A DNA stretch of 64,000 nucleotides from Arenimonas terrae (GTDB taxonomy: Bacteria > Pseudomonadota > Gammaproteobacteria > Xanthomonadales > Xanthomonadaceae): contig NZ_SMDR01000001.1 in assembly GCF_006265115.1 (NCBI RefSeq), positions 186,001-250,000 of the forward strand. The letters are read 5' to 3'. The notes beneath the pieces were generated by a model. It was not told the DNA's origin. It did no database searches and saw nothing but the letters and a program-made list of their open reading frames with translations. The position numbers and the translations under genes are program-made. Shown piece by piece: positions 10,882 through 23,052 of the stretch; position 1 is the first letter of the stretch; each line of letters starts with the position of its first letter.

Positions 10882-13026
10882 ATGATCTCCATGAACACGC
10901 TCCTGATCATCGCCCTGGCGCCGCTGCTGGGTGCCGTCGTCGCCGGCCTCTTCGGCAAGCAGGTCGGCCGCGCCGGCGCGCACTGGGTCACCATCCTGGG
11001 CGTCGCGGTCAGCTGCGCGCTGTCGGTCCAGGTGCTGTGGCAGCTGGCGGTGCAGCATGCCGACCCGTTCAACCAGAACGTCTACACCTTCTTCCAGGTC
11101 GGCGGATATTCCGCGCACGTCGGCTTCATGGTCGACAGGCTGACCGCGATGATGATGGTCGTGGTGACCTTCGTCTCGCTGCTGGTGCACGTCTACACCA
11201 TCGGCTACATGGCCGAGGATCCGGGTTACCAGCGCTTCTTCAGCTACATCTCGCTGTTCACCTTCAGCATGCTGATGCTGGTGATGAGCAACAACTTCCT
11301 GCAGCTGTTCTTCGGCTGGGAAGCGGTGGGCCTGGTCTCGTACCTGCTGATCGGCTTCTGGTTCAAGCGGCCGACCGCCATCTTCGCCAACCTCAAGGCC
11401 TTCCTGGTCAACCGCGTCGGCGACTTCGGCTTCCTGCTCGGCATCGCCGGCGTGCTGATGTGGGTCGGTTCGCTCGACTACGCGACCGTGTTCGCCCAGG
11501 CCAGCAACGCCGACCTGCAGGCCACCTTCACCCTGTGGTCGGGCAAGATCGGCACCGGCGCCTGGACGGTGGACGTGCTGTCCTCGCCGGTCGAGGTGAC
11601 GATCATCGGCTTCATCTGCGTCTGCCTGTTCATCGGCGCGATGGGCAAGTCGGCCCAGGTGCCGCTGCACGTCTGGCTGCCGGACTCGATGGAAGGCCCG
11701 ACCCCGATCTCGGCCCTGATCCACGCCGCGACCATGGTGACCGCGGGCATCTTCATGGTCGCGCGCATGTCGCCGCTGTTCGAGCAGAGCGAAACCGCGC
11801 TGGCCTTCGTGCTGGTGGTGGGCGCCACCACGGCCCTGTTCACCGGCCTGATCGGCATCGTCCAGAACGACATCAAGCGCGTGGTCGCGTATTCGACCCT
11901 TTCGCAGCTGGGCTACATGACCGTCGCGCTCGGCGTCTCCGCCTATTCGGCGGCGGTCTTCCACCTGATGACCCACGCCTTCTTCAAGGCGCTGCTGTTC
12001 CTGGCGGCGGGCAGCGTCATCATCGGTATGCACCACGAGCAGGACATGCGCAAGATGGGCGGCCTGCGCAAGTACATGCCGATCACCTACATCACCAGCC
12101 TGATCGGCACGCTGGCCCTGGTCGGCACGCCGTTCTTCTCCGGCTACTTCTCCAAGGACACGATCATCGTGGCGGCGGGCGAGGCGGCCAAGACCGGCGG
12201 CTGGGCCCAGACCTACGGCTACTGGGCGGTGATGCTGGGCGTGTTCGTGACCGCTTTCTACAGCTTCCGCCTGCTGTACCTGACCTTCCACGGCAAGGAG
12301 CGCTTCCGGGAGGTCGAGGCCCATGGCCACGACGACCACCACGGCGCCGATGACGCGCACGGCGACGCCCACCACGACGCGCACGACGACCACGGCCACC
12401 ACCATGGCCCGGTCGAGCCGCACGAGTCGCCCAAGGTGGTGACGGTGCCGCTGATCCTGCTGGCGATCCCGTCGGTTCTGATCGGCTTCTTCACCGTCGG
12501 CCCGATGCTGTTCGGCGATTTCTTCCGCGGCGCCATCGAGGTGCTGCCGGCGCACGATACGGTCGCCGCGGCCGGCAAGTCGCTTTGGCACGCCGACCAC
12601 GGCTGGGTGTCGGCGGCGGTGGGCTTCGGCCTGCACTTCTGGTCGTCGCCGGTGTTTTGGCTGGCCTTCTCCGGCTTCGCCTCGGCCACCGCGCTCTACC
12701 TGTTCTATCCGGATGTCGCCACGAAGATGCGCGCCAGCAAGCCCGGCGCCTTCCTCACCCGCATCCTCGAGAACAAGTACGGCTTCGACGACCTGTGGAT
12801 CAAGGGTTTCGCCGGCGGCGGCGTCAAGCTCGGCCGCTTCTCCTGGAAGCGCGGCGACGCCGGGCTGATCGACGGCCTGTTCGTCAACGGCTCCGCCGTG
12901 CTGGTCGACCGCGTCGCGGGCCTGGTCCGCCAGCTGCAGACCGGCCGCCTCTACAACTATGCCTTCGCCATGATCCTCGGCCTCATCGTCCTGTTGGCGG
13001 TGCTGGTGCGGACGATCGGCGCCTGA
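10882..13026 (+). CDS. nuoL: NADH-quinone oxidoreductase subunit L
   Basis: Distal antiporter-like proton-pumping subunit with the long lateral helix, 714 residues. The conserved FFGWEAVGLVSYLLIGFW segment, GKSAQVPLHVWLPDSMEGPTP and LIHAATMVTAGIFMVAR are present. Residues about 480-513 form a loop very rich in histidine and aspartate, between the antiporter core and the C-terminal helices. Similar His-rich loops occur in some proteobacterial NuoL proteins; its role here is unknown. Confidence 0.97.
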   Translation: MISMNTLLIIALAPLLGAVVAGLFGKQVGRAGAHWVTILGVAVSCALSVQVLWQLAVQHADPFNQNVYTFFQVGGYSAHVGFMVDRLTAMMMVVVTFVSLLVHVYTIGYMAEDPGYQRFFSYISLFTFSMLMLVMSNNFLQLFFGWEAVGLVSYLLIGFWFKRPTAIFANLKAFLVNRVGDFGFLLGIAGVLMWVGSLDYATVFAQASNADLQATFTLWSGKIGTGAWTVDVLSSPVEVTIIGFICVCLFIGAMGKSAQVPLHVWLPDSMEGPTPISALIHAATMVTAGIFMVARMSPLFEQSETALAFVLVVGATTALFTGLIGIVQNDIKRVVAYSTLSQLGYMTVALGVSAYSAAVFHLMTHAFFKALLFLAAGSVIIGMHHEQDMRKMGGLRKYMPITYITSLIGTLALVGTPFFSGYFSKDTIIVAAGEAAKTGGWAQTYGYWAVMLGVFVTAFYSFRLLYLTFHGKERFREVEAHGHDDHHGADDAHGDAHHDAHDDHGHHHGPVEPHESPKVVTVPLILLAIPSVLIGFFTVGPMLFGDFFRGAIEVLPAHDTVAAAGKSLWHADHGWVSAAVGFGLHFWSSPVFWLAFSGFASATALYLFYPDVATKMRASKPGAFLTRILENKYGFDDLWIKGFAGGGVKLGRFSWKRGDAGLIDGLFVNGSAVLVDRVAGLVRQLQTGRLYNYAFAMILGLIVLLAVLVRTIGA

Positions 13027-13045
13027 GACTGACAAGGAAGCCCTG

Positions 13046-14575
13046 ATGGAAGCCACCTGGCCCCTGCTTAGCGTGCTGATCTGGCTGCCGATCGTCGGCG
13101 GCCTGCTCACGCTGGCCTTCGGCGACGCCCGTGCCCACCAGGCCAAGGCCTTCGCGCTGCTGGTCTCGCTGGCCACGCTGGTCGCGAGCCTGTTCCTGTT
13201 CGCCGGCCACGACTACGCCTCGGCGGCGATGCGCTTCGTCGAGGACCATCCCTGGATCCCGAGCTTCGACATCCGCTACCACCTGGGCGTGGACGGCCTG
13301 TCGATCGCGCTGATCGCCCTGACCACGCTGACCACGGTGCTGGTGCTGATCGGCTCCTGGACCTCGGTCGAGCGCCGCGCGCACCAGTACTTCGCCGCCT
13401 TCCTGATCCTCGAGGGCCTGATGGTGGGCGTGTTCTGCGCGCTCGACGCCATCCTGTTCTACGTGTTCTTCGAGGGCATGCTGATCCCGATGTTCATCAT
13501 CATCGGCGTCTGGGGCGGCCCGCGGCGCGTGTACGCGTCGCTGAAGTTCTTCCTGTACACGTTCCTGGGCTCGGTCTTCATGCTGATCGGCCTGGTCTAC
13601 CTGTACCTGCAGACGGTGAAGGCCGGCAGCCCGAGCTTCCAGCTCGCCGACTTCTACGCGCTGCGGCTCGGCGCCACCGAGCAGATGTGGATCTTCTTCG
13701 CCTTCCTGGCCGCGTTCTCGGTGAAGGTGCCGATGTTCCCGGTCCACACCTGGTTGCCGGACGCGCACGTCGAGGCGCCGACCGGCGGCTCGGTGATCCT
13801 GGCGGCGATCATGCTCAAGATCGGCGGCTACGGTTTCCTGCGCTTCACCCTGCCGATCGTGCCGGACGCCGGGCAGGAGTGGGCCTGGCTGGTGATCGGC
13901 CTGTCGCTGGCGGCGGTGGTCTACGTCGGCCTGGTCGCCCTGGTGCAGGAGGACATGAAGAAGCTGATCGCGTACTCCTCGGTCGCGCACATGGGCTTCG
14001 TCACCCTCGGTACCTTCGTCGCCTTCGCGCTGGTGCGCGAGCTGGGCAATACCGATGCGGCGCAGCTCGGCCTGCAGGGTGCGATGGTGCAGATGATCTC
14101 GCACGGCTTCATTTCCGGCGCGATGTTCTCCTGCGTCGGCGTGGTCTACGACCGCATGCACAGCCGCATGATCCGCGACTACGGCGGCGTGGCCAACACC
14201 ATGCCCTGGTTCGCGGCCTTCTTCGTCTTCTTCGCGATGGCCAACTCCGGCCTGCCGGGCACGTCGGGCTTCGTCGGCGAGTTCATGGTCATCCTGGCCG
14301 CGTTCCAGCACAACGTCTGGGTCGCCTTCGGCGCCGGCTTCACCCTGATCCTCGGCGCGGCCTACACGCTGTGGATGACCAAGCGGGTGATCTTCGGCGA
14401 CGTCGCCAACCACCACGTCGCCGAACTCACCGACATCAACGGTCGCGAGGCCCTGGTGCTGGGTGTGTTCGCCCTGGGCACCCTGGCCCTGGGCGTCTAC
14501 CCCAAGCCCCTGACCGATCTGATGGAAGCACCGATCGCGCAGCTGCTGACCCAGCTCGCCGCCACCAAGCTTTAA
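13046..14575 (+). CDS. nuoM: NADH-quinone oxidoreductase subunit M
   Basis: Antiporter-like proton-pumping membrane subunit, 509 residues. Family markers include FFEGMLIPMFIIIG (with the key glutamate), KVPMFPVHTWLPDAHVEAPT, LKIGGYGFLRF and GLPGTSGFVGEF. It lies between nuoL and nuoN with a 19-base gap upstream and a 10-base gap downstream. Confidence 0.98.
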   Translation: MEATWPLLSVLIWLPIVGGLLTLAFGDARAHQAKAFALLVSLATLVASLFLFAGHDYASAAMRFVEDHPWIPSFDIRYHLGVDGLSIALIALTTLTTVLVLIGSWTSVERRAHQYFAAFLILEGLMVGVFCALDAILFYVFFEGMLIPMFIIIGVWGGPRRVYASLKFFLYTFLGSVFMLIGLVYLYLQTVKAGSPSFQLADFYALRLGATEQMWIFFAFLAAFSVKVPMFPVHTWLPDAHVEAPTGGSVILAAIMLKIGGYGFLRFTLPIVPDAGQEWAWLVIGLSLAAVVYVGLVALVQEDMKKLIAYSSVAHMGFVTLGTFVAFALVRELGNTDAAQLGLQGAMVQMISHGFISGAMFSCVGVVYDRMHSRMIRDYGGVANTMPWFAAFFVFFAMANSGLPGTSGFVGEFMVILAAFQHNVWVAFGAGFTLILGAAYTLWMTKRVIFGDVANHHVAELTDINGREALVLGVFALGTLALGVYPKPLTDLMEAPIAQLLTQLAATKL

Positions 14576-14585
14576 GGAAGCCACG

Positions 14586-16034
14586 ATGGCCCTGCCGATG
14601 CCCACTGTTGCCGACCTGCTGCCCCTGGGGCCGGAGATCTTCGTTTGCGGCGCGGCCTTCGCCCTGCTGATGGTCGACCTGTTCCTGTCCGACCAGCGGC
14701 GTGGCCTGACCCACTTCCTGGCCCTGTTCATCCTCGCCGGGGCCGCGGTGCTGACCGTGCGCGACCTGGCGATGGAGCCGGTGTACGGCTTCGCCAACAT
14801 GTTCGTGCGCGACACCGCCAGCGACGTGCTCAAGCTCGCCGTGTACCTGGTCGCCGGTGCGTCCTTCGTCTACGCCAAGCCCTACCTGCAGGACCGCGGC
14901 CTGTTCAAGGGCGAGTTCTACGTGCTCGGCCTGTTCGCCGTGCTCGGCATGATGCTGATGATCTCCGCCGGCAGCATGCTCACCGTCTACCTGGGCCTGG
15001 AGCTGCTGGCGCTGAGCTCCTACGGCCTGGTCGGCATGGACCGCGACAACCCGCGCTCCTCCGAGGCGGCGATGAAGTACATCGTGCTCGGCTCGATGGC
15101 CTCGGGCCTGCTGCTGTACGGCATGTCCATGGTCTACGGCGCCACCGGCAGCCTGATGCTGGGCGAGATCCACGCGGCCGCCGCCAGCAGCGGCGACCGC
15201 ACCCTGCTGCTGTTCGGCGTCGTCTTCATGCTGGTCGGCATCGCCTTCAAGTTCGGCGCCGCGCCGTTCCACATGTGGCTGCCGGACGTCTACCATGGCG
15301 CGCCGACCGCGATCACGCTGTTCATCGGCTCGGCGCCCAAGCTGGCGGCGTTCGGCATGGCCTACCGGCTGCTCGAGGCGGGCGTCGGTCCGCTCGATCC
15401 GTACTGGCAGGACATGGTCGCCTGGGTCGCGGCGCTGTCGCTGGTGATCGGCAACCTCGTGGCGCTGGTGCAGACCAACCTCAAGCGCATGCTGGCCTAT
15501 TCGACCGTCTCGCACGTCGGCTTCCTGTTCATGGGCCTGGCCCATGGCGGCAACCTCGGCTACTCGGCGGCGATGTTCTACGCCATCAGCTACGCGATCA
15601 TGTCGGCGGCCGCCTTCGGCGCGATCATCGCGCTCTCGCGCAAGGGCTTCGAGTCCGAGAACATCGACGACTTCAAGGGCCTGTGGTCGCGCAACCCGGG
15701 CCAGGCGGTGCTGGTGCTGTTCGTGATGGCGTCCCTGGCCGGCGTGCCGCCGTTCCTGGGCTTCTGGGCCAAGCTCGAAGTGCTGGTGGCCGCGCTCGAC
15801 GCCGGCCTGATGTGGCTGGCCGTTGTCGGCGTGGTCTTCGCGGTGATCGGCGCCTTCTACTACCTGCGCGTGATCAAGGTGATGTTCTTCGACGAGCCGG
15901 AAGGCGAGGGCGCCCGGGTGCATCCGGACAGCCACCTGCGCGTGCTGTTCGCGGTCAACGCCGCGGCGCTGCTGGTGCTGGGCCTGTTCGCCGACACGAT
16001 CCTGGCCTGGTGCGGGCTCGCTTTCCCGGCCTGA
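14586..16034 (+). CDS. nuoN: NADH-quinone oxidoreductase subunit N
   Basis: Third antiporter-like subunit and last gene of the complex I operon, 482 residues. GLELLALSSYGLVGMDRD, FKFGAAPFHMWLPDVYHGAPT and a C-terminal VPPFLGFWAKLEVL match the family. No strong intrinsic terminator is visible before the initiator tRNA promoter 20 bases downstream, so some read-through may reach the next transcription unit. Confidence 0.97.
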   Translation: MALPMPTVADLLPLGPEIFVCGAAFALLMVDLFLSDQRRGLTHFLALFILAGAAVLTVRDLAMEPVYGFANMFVRDTASDVLKLAVYLVAGASFVYAKPYLQDRGLFKGEFYVLGLFAVLGMMLMISAGSMLTVYLGLELLALSSYGLVGMDRDNPRSSEAAMKYIVLGSMASGLLLYGMSMVYGATGSLMLGEIHAAAASSGDRTLLLFGVVFMLVGIAFKFGAAPFHMWLPDVYHGAPTAITLFIGSAPKLAAFGMAYRLLEAGVGPLDPYWQDMVAWVAALSLVIGNLVALVQTNLKRMLAYSTVSHVGFLFMGLAHGGNLGYSAAMFYAISYAIMSAAAFGAIIALSRKGFESENIDDFKGLWSRNPGQAVLVLFVMASLAGVPPFLGFWAKLEVLVAALDAGLMWLAVVGVVFAVIGAFYYLRVIKVMFFDEPEGEGARVHPDSHLRVLFAVNAAALLVLGLFADTILAWCGLAFPA

Positions 16035-16055
16035 ACCGTCCGCTCATCATTGGGC

Positions 16056-16085
16056 TTGCGCCGGATTCACCCAGGCCCCTATAAT
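16056..16085 (+). promoter_or_regulatory. Sigma-70-type promoter of the initiator tRNA
   Basis: TTGCGC at 16056-16061 and a perfect TATAAT at 16080-16085 are separated by 18 bases. The -10 is 13 bases before the mature tRNA start, as expected for a tRNA transcribed with a very short leader. It may also feed the downstream rimP operon if the terminator at 16277 is leaky. Confidence 0.85.
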
Positions 16086-16098
16086 GCGCGTCTACTGC

Positions 16099-16175
16099 TG
16101 CGGGGTGGAGCAGTCTGGCAGCTCGTCGGGCTCATAACCCGAAGGTCGCAGGTTCAAATCCTGCCCCCGCTACCA
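16099..16175 (+). tRNA. Initiator tRNA-fMet(CAT)
   Basis: A 77-nt tRNA with encoded CCA and anticodon CAT. Two initiator hallmarks are visible: three consecutive G-C pairs at the base of the anticodon stem (TCGGG/CCCGA around CTCATAA) and no Watson-Crick pair at positions 1 and 72, here U-U. It sits directly before rimP-nusA-infB, as metY does in Escherichia coli. Confidence 0.95.
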
Positions 16176-16276
16176 GTTTCTGGCGAAGTGTTCCGAAAGG
16201 ATCTCAACGCTCAGGCTTGTTCCCTCGGGTCGGCCCTTTTGGCGGCCCCGGGAAGCCGGAACCTGGATGTACCGGA

Positions 16277-16303
16277 AAAGGGCCTTACGGCCCTTTTTTG
16301 TTT
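16277..16303 (+). terminator. Intrinsic terminator between tRNA-fMet and rimP
   Basis: AAGGGCC-TTAC-GGCCCTT forms a 7-bp stem followed by a T-rich run. It lies about 100 bases after the tRNA and 40 bases before rimP. It could end the tRNA transcript or attenuate read-through into the rimP-nusA-infB operon. Confidence 0.85.
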
Positions 16304-16342
16304 TCGAAATTCGCGAAACAACGAGGCGACAGGACCGAACCG

Positions 16343-16879
16343 ATGACCGGCAAGGCGACCGAAATCAGCGAACTGCTCGCGCCCACCGTGGCGGCGCTCG
16401 GGCTGGAGCTGCTGGGCGTGGAATTCGCGCCCACCGGCAACAGCGCGATGCTGCGCCTGTACATCGACGCGCCCGGCCGGCACGTGGCCATCGAGGACTG
16501 CGAAGCGGTGAGCCGCGAAGTGTCGGCGCAGCTGGACGTCGCCGACCCGATCGCCTCGGAGTACACGCTGGAAGTGTCCTCGCCGGGCATCGACCGGCCG
16601 CTGTTCACCGCGGCGCAGTTCGGCCGCTTCATCGGCGAGCAGGCCAAGCTGACCCTGCGTTTGGCGCAGGACGGCCGCCGCCGCTTCATCGCCCGCATCA
16701 CCGGCGTCGAGGGCGACGTGGTGCTGCTTTCGCACGAGGCCGGCGACATGCGGGTCGAGCACGACAACATCGAAAAGGCGCGCCTGGTCCCCGACCTGGT
16801 CGCCCTGGGCCTCGCGGCCCAGCCCAAGCCTACCGGCCCGGGCGGCTCGCGCCGCAAGGCCAAGACCAAAGAATCCTGA
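16343..16879 (+). CDS. rimP: Ribosome maturation factor RimP
   Basis: Cytoplasmic factor needed for 30S subunit maturation, 178 residues. It has the two-domain RimP pattern: an N-terminal alpha/beta domain with LGLELLGVEF and LRLYID, the conserved CEAVSREVSAQLD and YTLEVSSPGIDRPL, and a C-terminal Sm-like barrel ending in a basic tail. The ATG at 16343 is chosen because an in-frame ATG at 16217 would place the upstream terminator inside the gene. The gene heads the nusA-infB operon. Confidence 0.96.
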   Translation: MTGKATEISELLAPTVAALGLELLGVEFAPTGNSAMLRLYIDAPGRHVAIEDCEAVSREVSAQLDVADPIASEYTLEVSSPGIDRPLFTAAQFGRFIGEQAKLTLRLAQDGRRRFIARITGVEGDVVLLSHEAGDMRVEHDNIEKARLVPDLVALGLAAQPKPTGPGGSRRKAKTKES

Positions 16880-16924
16880 TCAAAACCCGAGGCGGTCGCA
16901 CCGCCTTTGACGGAGCTGGAAAAG

Positions 16925-18412
16925 ATGAGCAAGGAACTGTTGCTGGTGATGGAAGCGGTGGCCAACGAGAAGGGCGTGCCGCGCGCCGTGATCATCGAGG
17001 CGATGGAGGCCGCGCTGGCCTCCGCCGCGAAGAAGCGCTACCACGAGCAGGACGTGTCCGTGCGCGTGGCCATCAATTCCAAGGACGGCAGCTACGAGAC
17101 TTTCCGCCGTTGGGAGGTCGTGGCCGATGACGTCGTGATGGAATCGCCGGACCGGCAGATCCGCCTGATGGACGCCGTCGACGAGAAGGAAGGCGCCGTC
17201 ATCGGCGACTTCGTCGAGGAGCAGGTCGAGAACGCCGAGTTCGGCCGCATCGCCGCCCAGGCCGCCAAGCAGGTCATCGTGCAGCGCGTGCGCGAGGCCG
17301 AGCGCACCCAGGTGGTCGACGCCTGGCGCGACCGCATCGGCGAGCTGGTCAACGGCATCGTCAAGCGCGTCGAGCGCGGCAACGTCTACGTGGACCTGGG
17401 CGGCAACGCCGAGGCCTTCATCCCGAAGGACAAGGCCATCCCGCGCGACGTGCTGCGCCCGGGTGACCGCGTGCGCGGCTACCTGCTGGACGTGCGCGCC
17501 GAACAGCGCGGCCCGCAGCTGTTCATCAGCCGCACCGCGCCGGAATTCATGATCGAGCTGTTCAAGCTCGAAGTGCCGGAGGTCGGCCAGGGCCTGGTCG
17601 AGATCAAGGCCGCGGCCCGCGACCCGGGCGACCGCGCCAAGATCGCCGTGCTCGCCCACGACCACCGCACCGATCCGATCGGCGCCTGCATCGGCATGCG
17701 CGGTTCGCGCGTGCAGGCGGTTTCGAACGAGCTCAACGGCGAGCGCATCGACATCGTGCTGTGGTCGGACAACCCGGCCCAGTTCGTCATCAACGCCATG
17801 GCCCCGGCCGAGGTGCAGTCGATCATCGTCGACGAAGAGAAGCACTCGATGGACCTCGCGGTCGCCGAGGACAAGCTCGCCCAGGCGATCGGCAAGGGCG
17901 GCCAGAACGTGCGCCTCGCCAGCCGCCTGACGGGCTGGCAGCTCAACGTCATGACCCAGGACCAGGTCACCGCCAAGTCCGAGGGCGAGCAGGCCACGGC
18001 CCGCGCGCTGTTCATGGACAAGCTGGAAGTGGACGAAGAGATCGCCGGCATCCTGGTCGCCGAGGGCTTCAGCACGGTCGAGGAAATCGCCTACGTGCCG
18101 GCCGCCGAGCTGCTGGCCGTCGAAGGCTTCGACGAGGACATCGTCGAGGAGCTGCGCGCCCGCGCCCGTGACGCCCTGCTCACCGAGGCCCTGGCGGTCG
18201 AGGAAGAGATCGAGGACCACAAGCCGTCCGACGACCTGCTGTCGCTCGAAGGCATGGACGAGACCCTGGCCTACGCCCTGGCCGCCCGCGGCGTGGTCAC
18301 GCGCGACGACCTGGCCGAGCTGGCCACGGACGAACTGACCGACCTGGACGACATGGACGACGAACGCGCGGCCAAGCTGATCATGGCGGCGCGCGCGCAC
18401 TGGTTCGAATAA
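16925..18412 (+). CDS. nusA: Transcription termination/antitermination factor NusA
   Basis: RNA polymerase-binding factor controlling pausing, termination and antitermination. The 495 residues contain, in order, the N-terminal polymerase-binding domain, an S1 domain (about 135-200), KH domains with DPIGACIGMRGSRVQ and QAIGKGGQNVRLA, and two C-terminal acidic helix-hairpin repeats (about 365-425 and 440-495). The start ATG at 16925 has GGAG nine bases upstream; an in-frame TTG at 16907 is less likely. It lies 45 bases after rimP. Confidence 0.97.
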   Translation: MSKELLLVMEAVANEKGVPRAVIIEAMEAALASAAKKRYHEQDVSVRVAINSKDGSYETFRRWEVVADDVVMESPDRQIRLMDAVDEKEGAVIGDFVEEQVENAEFGRIAAQAAKQVIVQRVREAERTQVVDAWRDRIGELVNGIVKRVERGNVYVDLGGNAEAFIPKDKAIPRDVLRPGDRVRGYLLDVRAEQRGPQLFISRTAPEFMIELFKLEVPEVGQGLVEIKAAARDPGDRAKIAVLAHDHRTDPIGACIGMRGSRVQAVSNELNGERIDIVLWSDNPAQFVINAMAPAEVQSIIVDEEKHSMDLAVAEDKLAQAIGKGGQNVRLASRLTGWQLNVMTQDQVTAKSEGEQATARALFMDKLEVDEEIAGILVAEGFSTVEEIAYVPAAELLAVEGFDEDIVEELRARARDALLTEALAVEEEIEDHKPSDDLLSLEGMDETLAYALAARGVVTRDDLAELATDELTDLDDMDDERAAKLIMAARAHWFE

Positions 18413-18502
18413 GGCTGTAACGGCGTCACGCCATCGCGGCAAAGCTAGTTCCGGAAACACCATCGCGCGCTCCGGCGCGCAGCCCCAAGGAATCACCAAC
18501 AC

Positions 18503-21169
<2,667 letters not shown>

Positions 21170-21184
21170 GGCGCGCGCGAACCC

Positions 21185-21547
21185 ATGGCGACCAAGAGCT
21201 TCCATCGCACCGACCGCGTCGCGGCCCAGCTGCGGCGCGACATCGGCCAGATCGTGCACCAGGCGGTGCGCGACCATGGCCTGCCGTCGGTCAGCGTTTC
21301 CGACGTCGAGGTCACCCGCGACTTGGCCCACGCCAAGGTCTTCGTCACCGCGCTGCTGGCCGAGCAGGGCCCGACCGCGGTGAAGGCGCTCAAGGAACTC
21401 GCGCCCGAGCTGCGCTACCAGCTTGGCCAGGCGGTGCGCATGCGCCACGTGCCCGAGATCCACTTCTTCTACGACGACTCGGTCGACAAGGGCGAGCGCA
21501 TCGAGAAGCTGCTGCGCGAGAACCCGTCCGGCTCCGCCGAAGACTGA
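21185..21547 (+). CDS. rbfA: Ribosome-binding factor A
   Basis: Small KH-like protein acting in late 30S maturation and cold adaptation, 120 residues. The N-terminal FHRTDRVAAQLRRDIGQIV, the SVSDVEVTRDLAHAKVFV strand-helix and LGQAVRMRHVPEIHFFYDDS are typical. It lies between infB and truB, with 15 and 9 bases of spacing. Confidence 0.97.
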   Translation: MATKSFHRTDRVAAQLRRDIGQIVHQAVRDHGLPSVSVSDVEVTRDLAHAKVFVTALLAEQGPTAVKALKELAPELRYQLGQAVRMRHVPEIHFFYDDSVDKGERIEKLLRENPSGSAED

Positions 21548-21556
21548 GCCCCGCGC

Positions 21557-22480
21557 GTGGGCCGCACGACCTTCCGCCCGCTCGACGGCATCCTGCTGCT
21601 GGACAAGCCCGCCGGCCTGAGTTCCAACCAGGCCCTGCAGCGCGTGCGCCACCTGTACCGCGCCGAGAAGGGCGGCCACACCGGCGCGCTCGATCCGCTG
21701 GCGACCGGCCTGCTGCCCCTGTGTTTCGGCGAGGCAACCAAGATCGCCGGCCTGCTGCTGGGCGGCCGCAAGGCCTACGAGGCGCAGATCCGCTTCGGCG
21801 CCACCACCGACACCGATGATGCCGACGGCACGGTGCTGCGCGAGCGGCCGGTTCCGCCGCTGGACCGCGCCCGGATTGAGGCGGCGCTGCGGCCCTTCCT
21901 CGGCCGCATCCGCCAGCGCCCGCCGATCTATTCCGCGCTCAAGCAGGGCGGCGAGCCGCTTTATGCCAAGGCCCGGCGCGGCGAGACCATCGAGGTGGCC
22001 GAGCGCGAGGTCGAGATCCAGGACATCACCGTGCTGGCCCTGGACGGCCCGCTGCTGCGCCTGGCCGTGACCTGCGGCTCGGGCACCTACATCCGCAGCC
22101 TGGCCCGCGACCTGGGCGAGGCGCTGGGCTGCGGCGGCCACATCACCGCGCTGCGCCGGACCTGGGTCGAGCCCTTCCTGTCCCCGGACATGATGACGCC
22201 CGACCAGCTCCAGGCCCTGGCCGACGCCGGCGGCGAAGCGGCCCTGGATGCCCGGCTGCTGCCGGTCGAGGCCGGGCTGGCCCATTTCCCGGCCCTGGCC
22301 CTGGACCCCGACCAGGCGCGGCGCCTGGGGCAGGGCCAGGTACTCGCCATCGACGGCGCCGCCCCCGTCGAGACCCTCAACCTCACCGACCTGAACGGCC
22401 GTTCCCTGGGGCTGGGCGAGCTGCGTGAAGACGGTTCCCTGCGGCCCAGGCGCCTGTTCCGCTGGGCTTCGGCGCAATAA
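21557..22480 (+). CDS. truB: tRNA pseudouridine-55 synthase TruB
   Basis: Enzyme converting U55 to pseudouridine in the T-loop of tRNAs, 307 residues. The catalytic aspartate is D46 in [14 protein letters not shown]. The substrate-binding [17 protein letters not shown] segment and [10 protein letters not shown] are visible, followed by a C-terminal PUA-like domain. The start is GTG at 21557. The order rbfA-truB-rpsO is standard. Confidence 0.97.
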   Translation: MGRTTFRPLDGILLLDKPAGLSSNQALQRVRHLYRAEKGGHTGALDPLATGLLPLCFGEATKIAGLLLGGRKAYEAQIRFGATTDTDDADGTVLRERPVPPLDRARIEAALRPFLGRIRQRPPIYSALKQGGEPLYAKARRGETIEVAEREVEIQDITVLALDGPLLRLAVTCGSGTYIRSLARDLGEALGCGGHITALRRTWVEPFLSPDMMTPDQLQALADAGGEAALDARLLPVEAGLAHFPALALDPDQARRLGQGQVLAIDGAAPVETLNLTDLNGRSLGLGELREDGSLRPRRLFRWASAQ

Positions 22481-22540
22481 GCGCGCGTGTTCCCGCGCCC
22501 CCGCATGGCGGGGGACCGCGGTTCCTGTGCCGCTAAAGCC

Positions 22541-22569
22541 TTGTCCGCAAAGGCCCGCTCGGCTACAAT
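22541..22569 (+). promoter_or_regulatory. Probable rpsO promoter
   Basis: TTGTCC at 22541-22546 and TACAAT at 22564-22569 are spaced by exactly 17 bases and lie about 100 bases before the rpsO start. This would give rpsO-pnp its own promoter inside the larger cluster, as known in Escherichia coli. The about 90-base leader could carry the S15 autoregulatory structure; I did not fold it. Confidence 0.75.
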
Positions 22570-22669
22570 TTCGCGGCTTTCACGAGCACCTCCCAACCGG
22601 CGGGCCACGCGGTGCGGCGCCAATCCTGGCCCCGTTCCTGCAGGCTGCGCATCACAAGGAAATACAGAA

Positions 22670-22930
22670 ATGTCCATCGATTCCGCCAAGATCATCGAAG
22701 AGTTCAAGCGCGTCCCCAACGACACCGGTTCGCCGGAAGTCCAGGTGGCCCTGCTCTCCGCCCGCATCGACCAGCTGACCGACCACTTCAAGGCGCACAA
22801 GCAGGACCACCACTCCCGCCGCGGCCTGCTCAAGATGGTCAACCAGCGCCGTTCGCTGCTGGGCTACCTCAAGAAGAAGGACGCCGCGCGCTATCAGACG
22901 CTGATCGAGCGCCTGGGCCTGCGCCGCTAA
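22670..22930 (+). CDS. rpsO: 30S ribosomal protein S15
   Basis: Primary 16S rRNA-binding protein of the small-subunit platform, 86 residues. The conserved [25 protein letters not shown]-like and [12 protein letters not shown] helices are seen. The start ATG at 22670 follows an AAGGA site; the upstream in-frame extension has no resemblance to S15. It is followed by a strong hairpin and pnp. Confidence 0.97.
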   Translation: MSIDSAKIIEEFKRVPNDTGSPEVQVALLSARIDQLTDHFKAHKQDHHSRRGLLKMVNQRRSLLGYLKKKDAARYQTLIERLGLRR

Positions 22931-22942
22931 GGCAAGCAACAA

Positions 22943-22969
22943 CGACGCGGCGCCGATGGCGCCGCGTCG
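22943..22969 (+). terminator. Strong hairpin between rpsO and pnp
   Basis: A perfect 12-bp stem with a 3-nt GAT loop lies 12 bases after the rpsO stop and is followed only by CATTT, not a full T-run. By analogy with the Escherichia coli rpsO-pnp region it could be a weak terminator, an RNA-stabilising 3' end for rpsO mRNA, or an RNase III processing site controlling pnp. Confidence 0.65.
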
Positions 22970-23052
22970 CATTTGGGCGGTCGCCCGGATGCGAAGCCGC
23001 CGGGCAGGGTGCCCGCCGGTTCATGAATCAGAAGACTCAAGGACTACACAAC

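Noticed and set aside
22497-22513. Hairpin CCCCCGC-ATG-GCGGGGG after truB
   Set aside because: A 7-bp stem with no T-run in GC-rich DNA; too weak to call a terminator.
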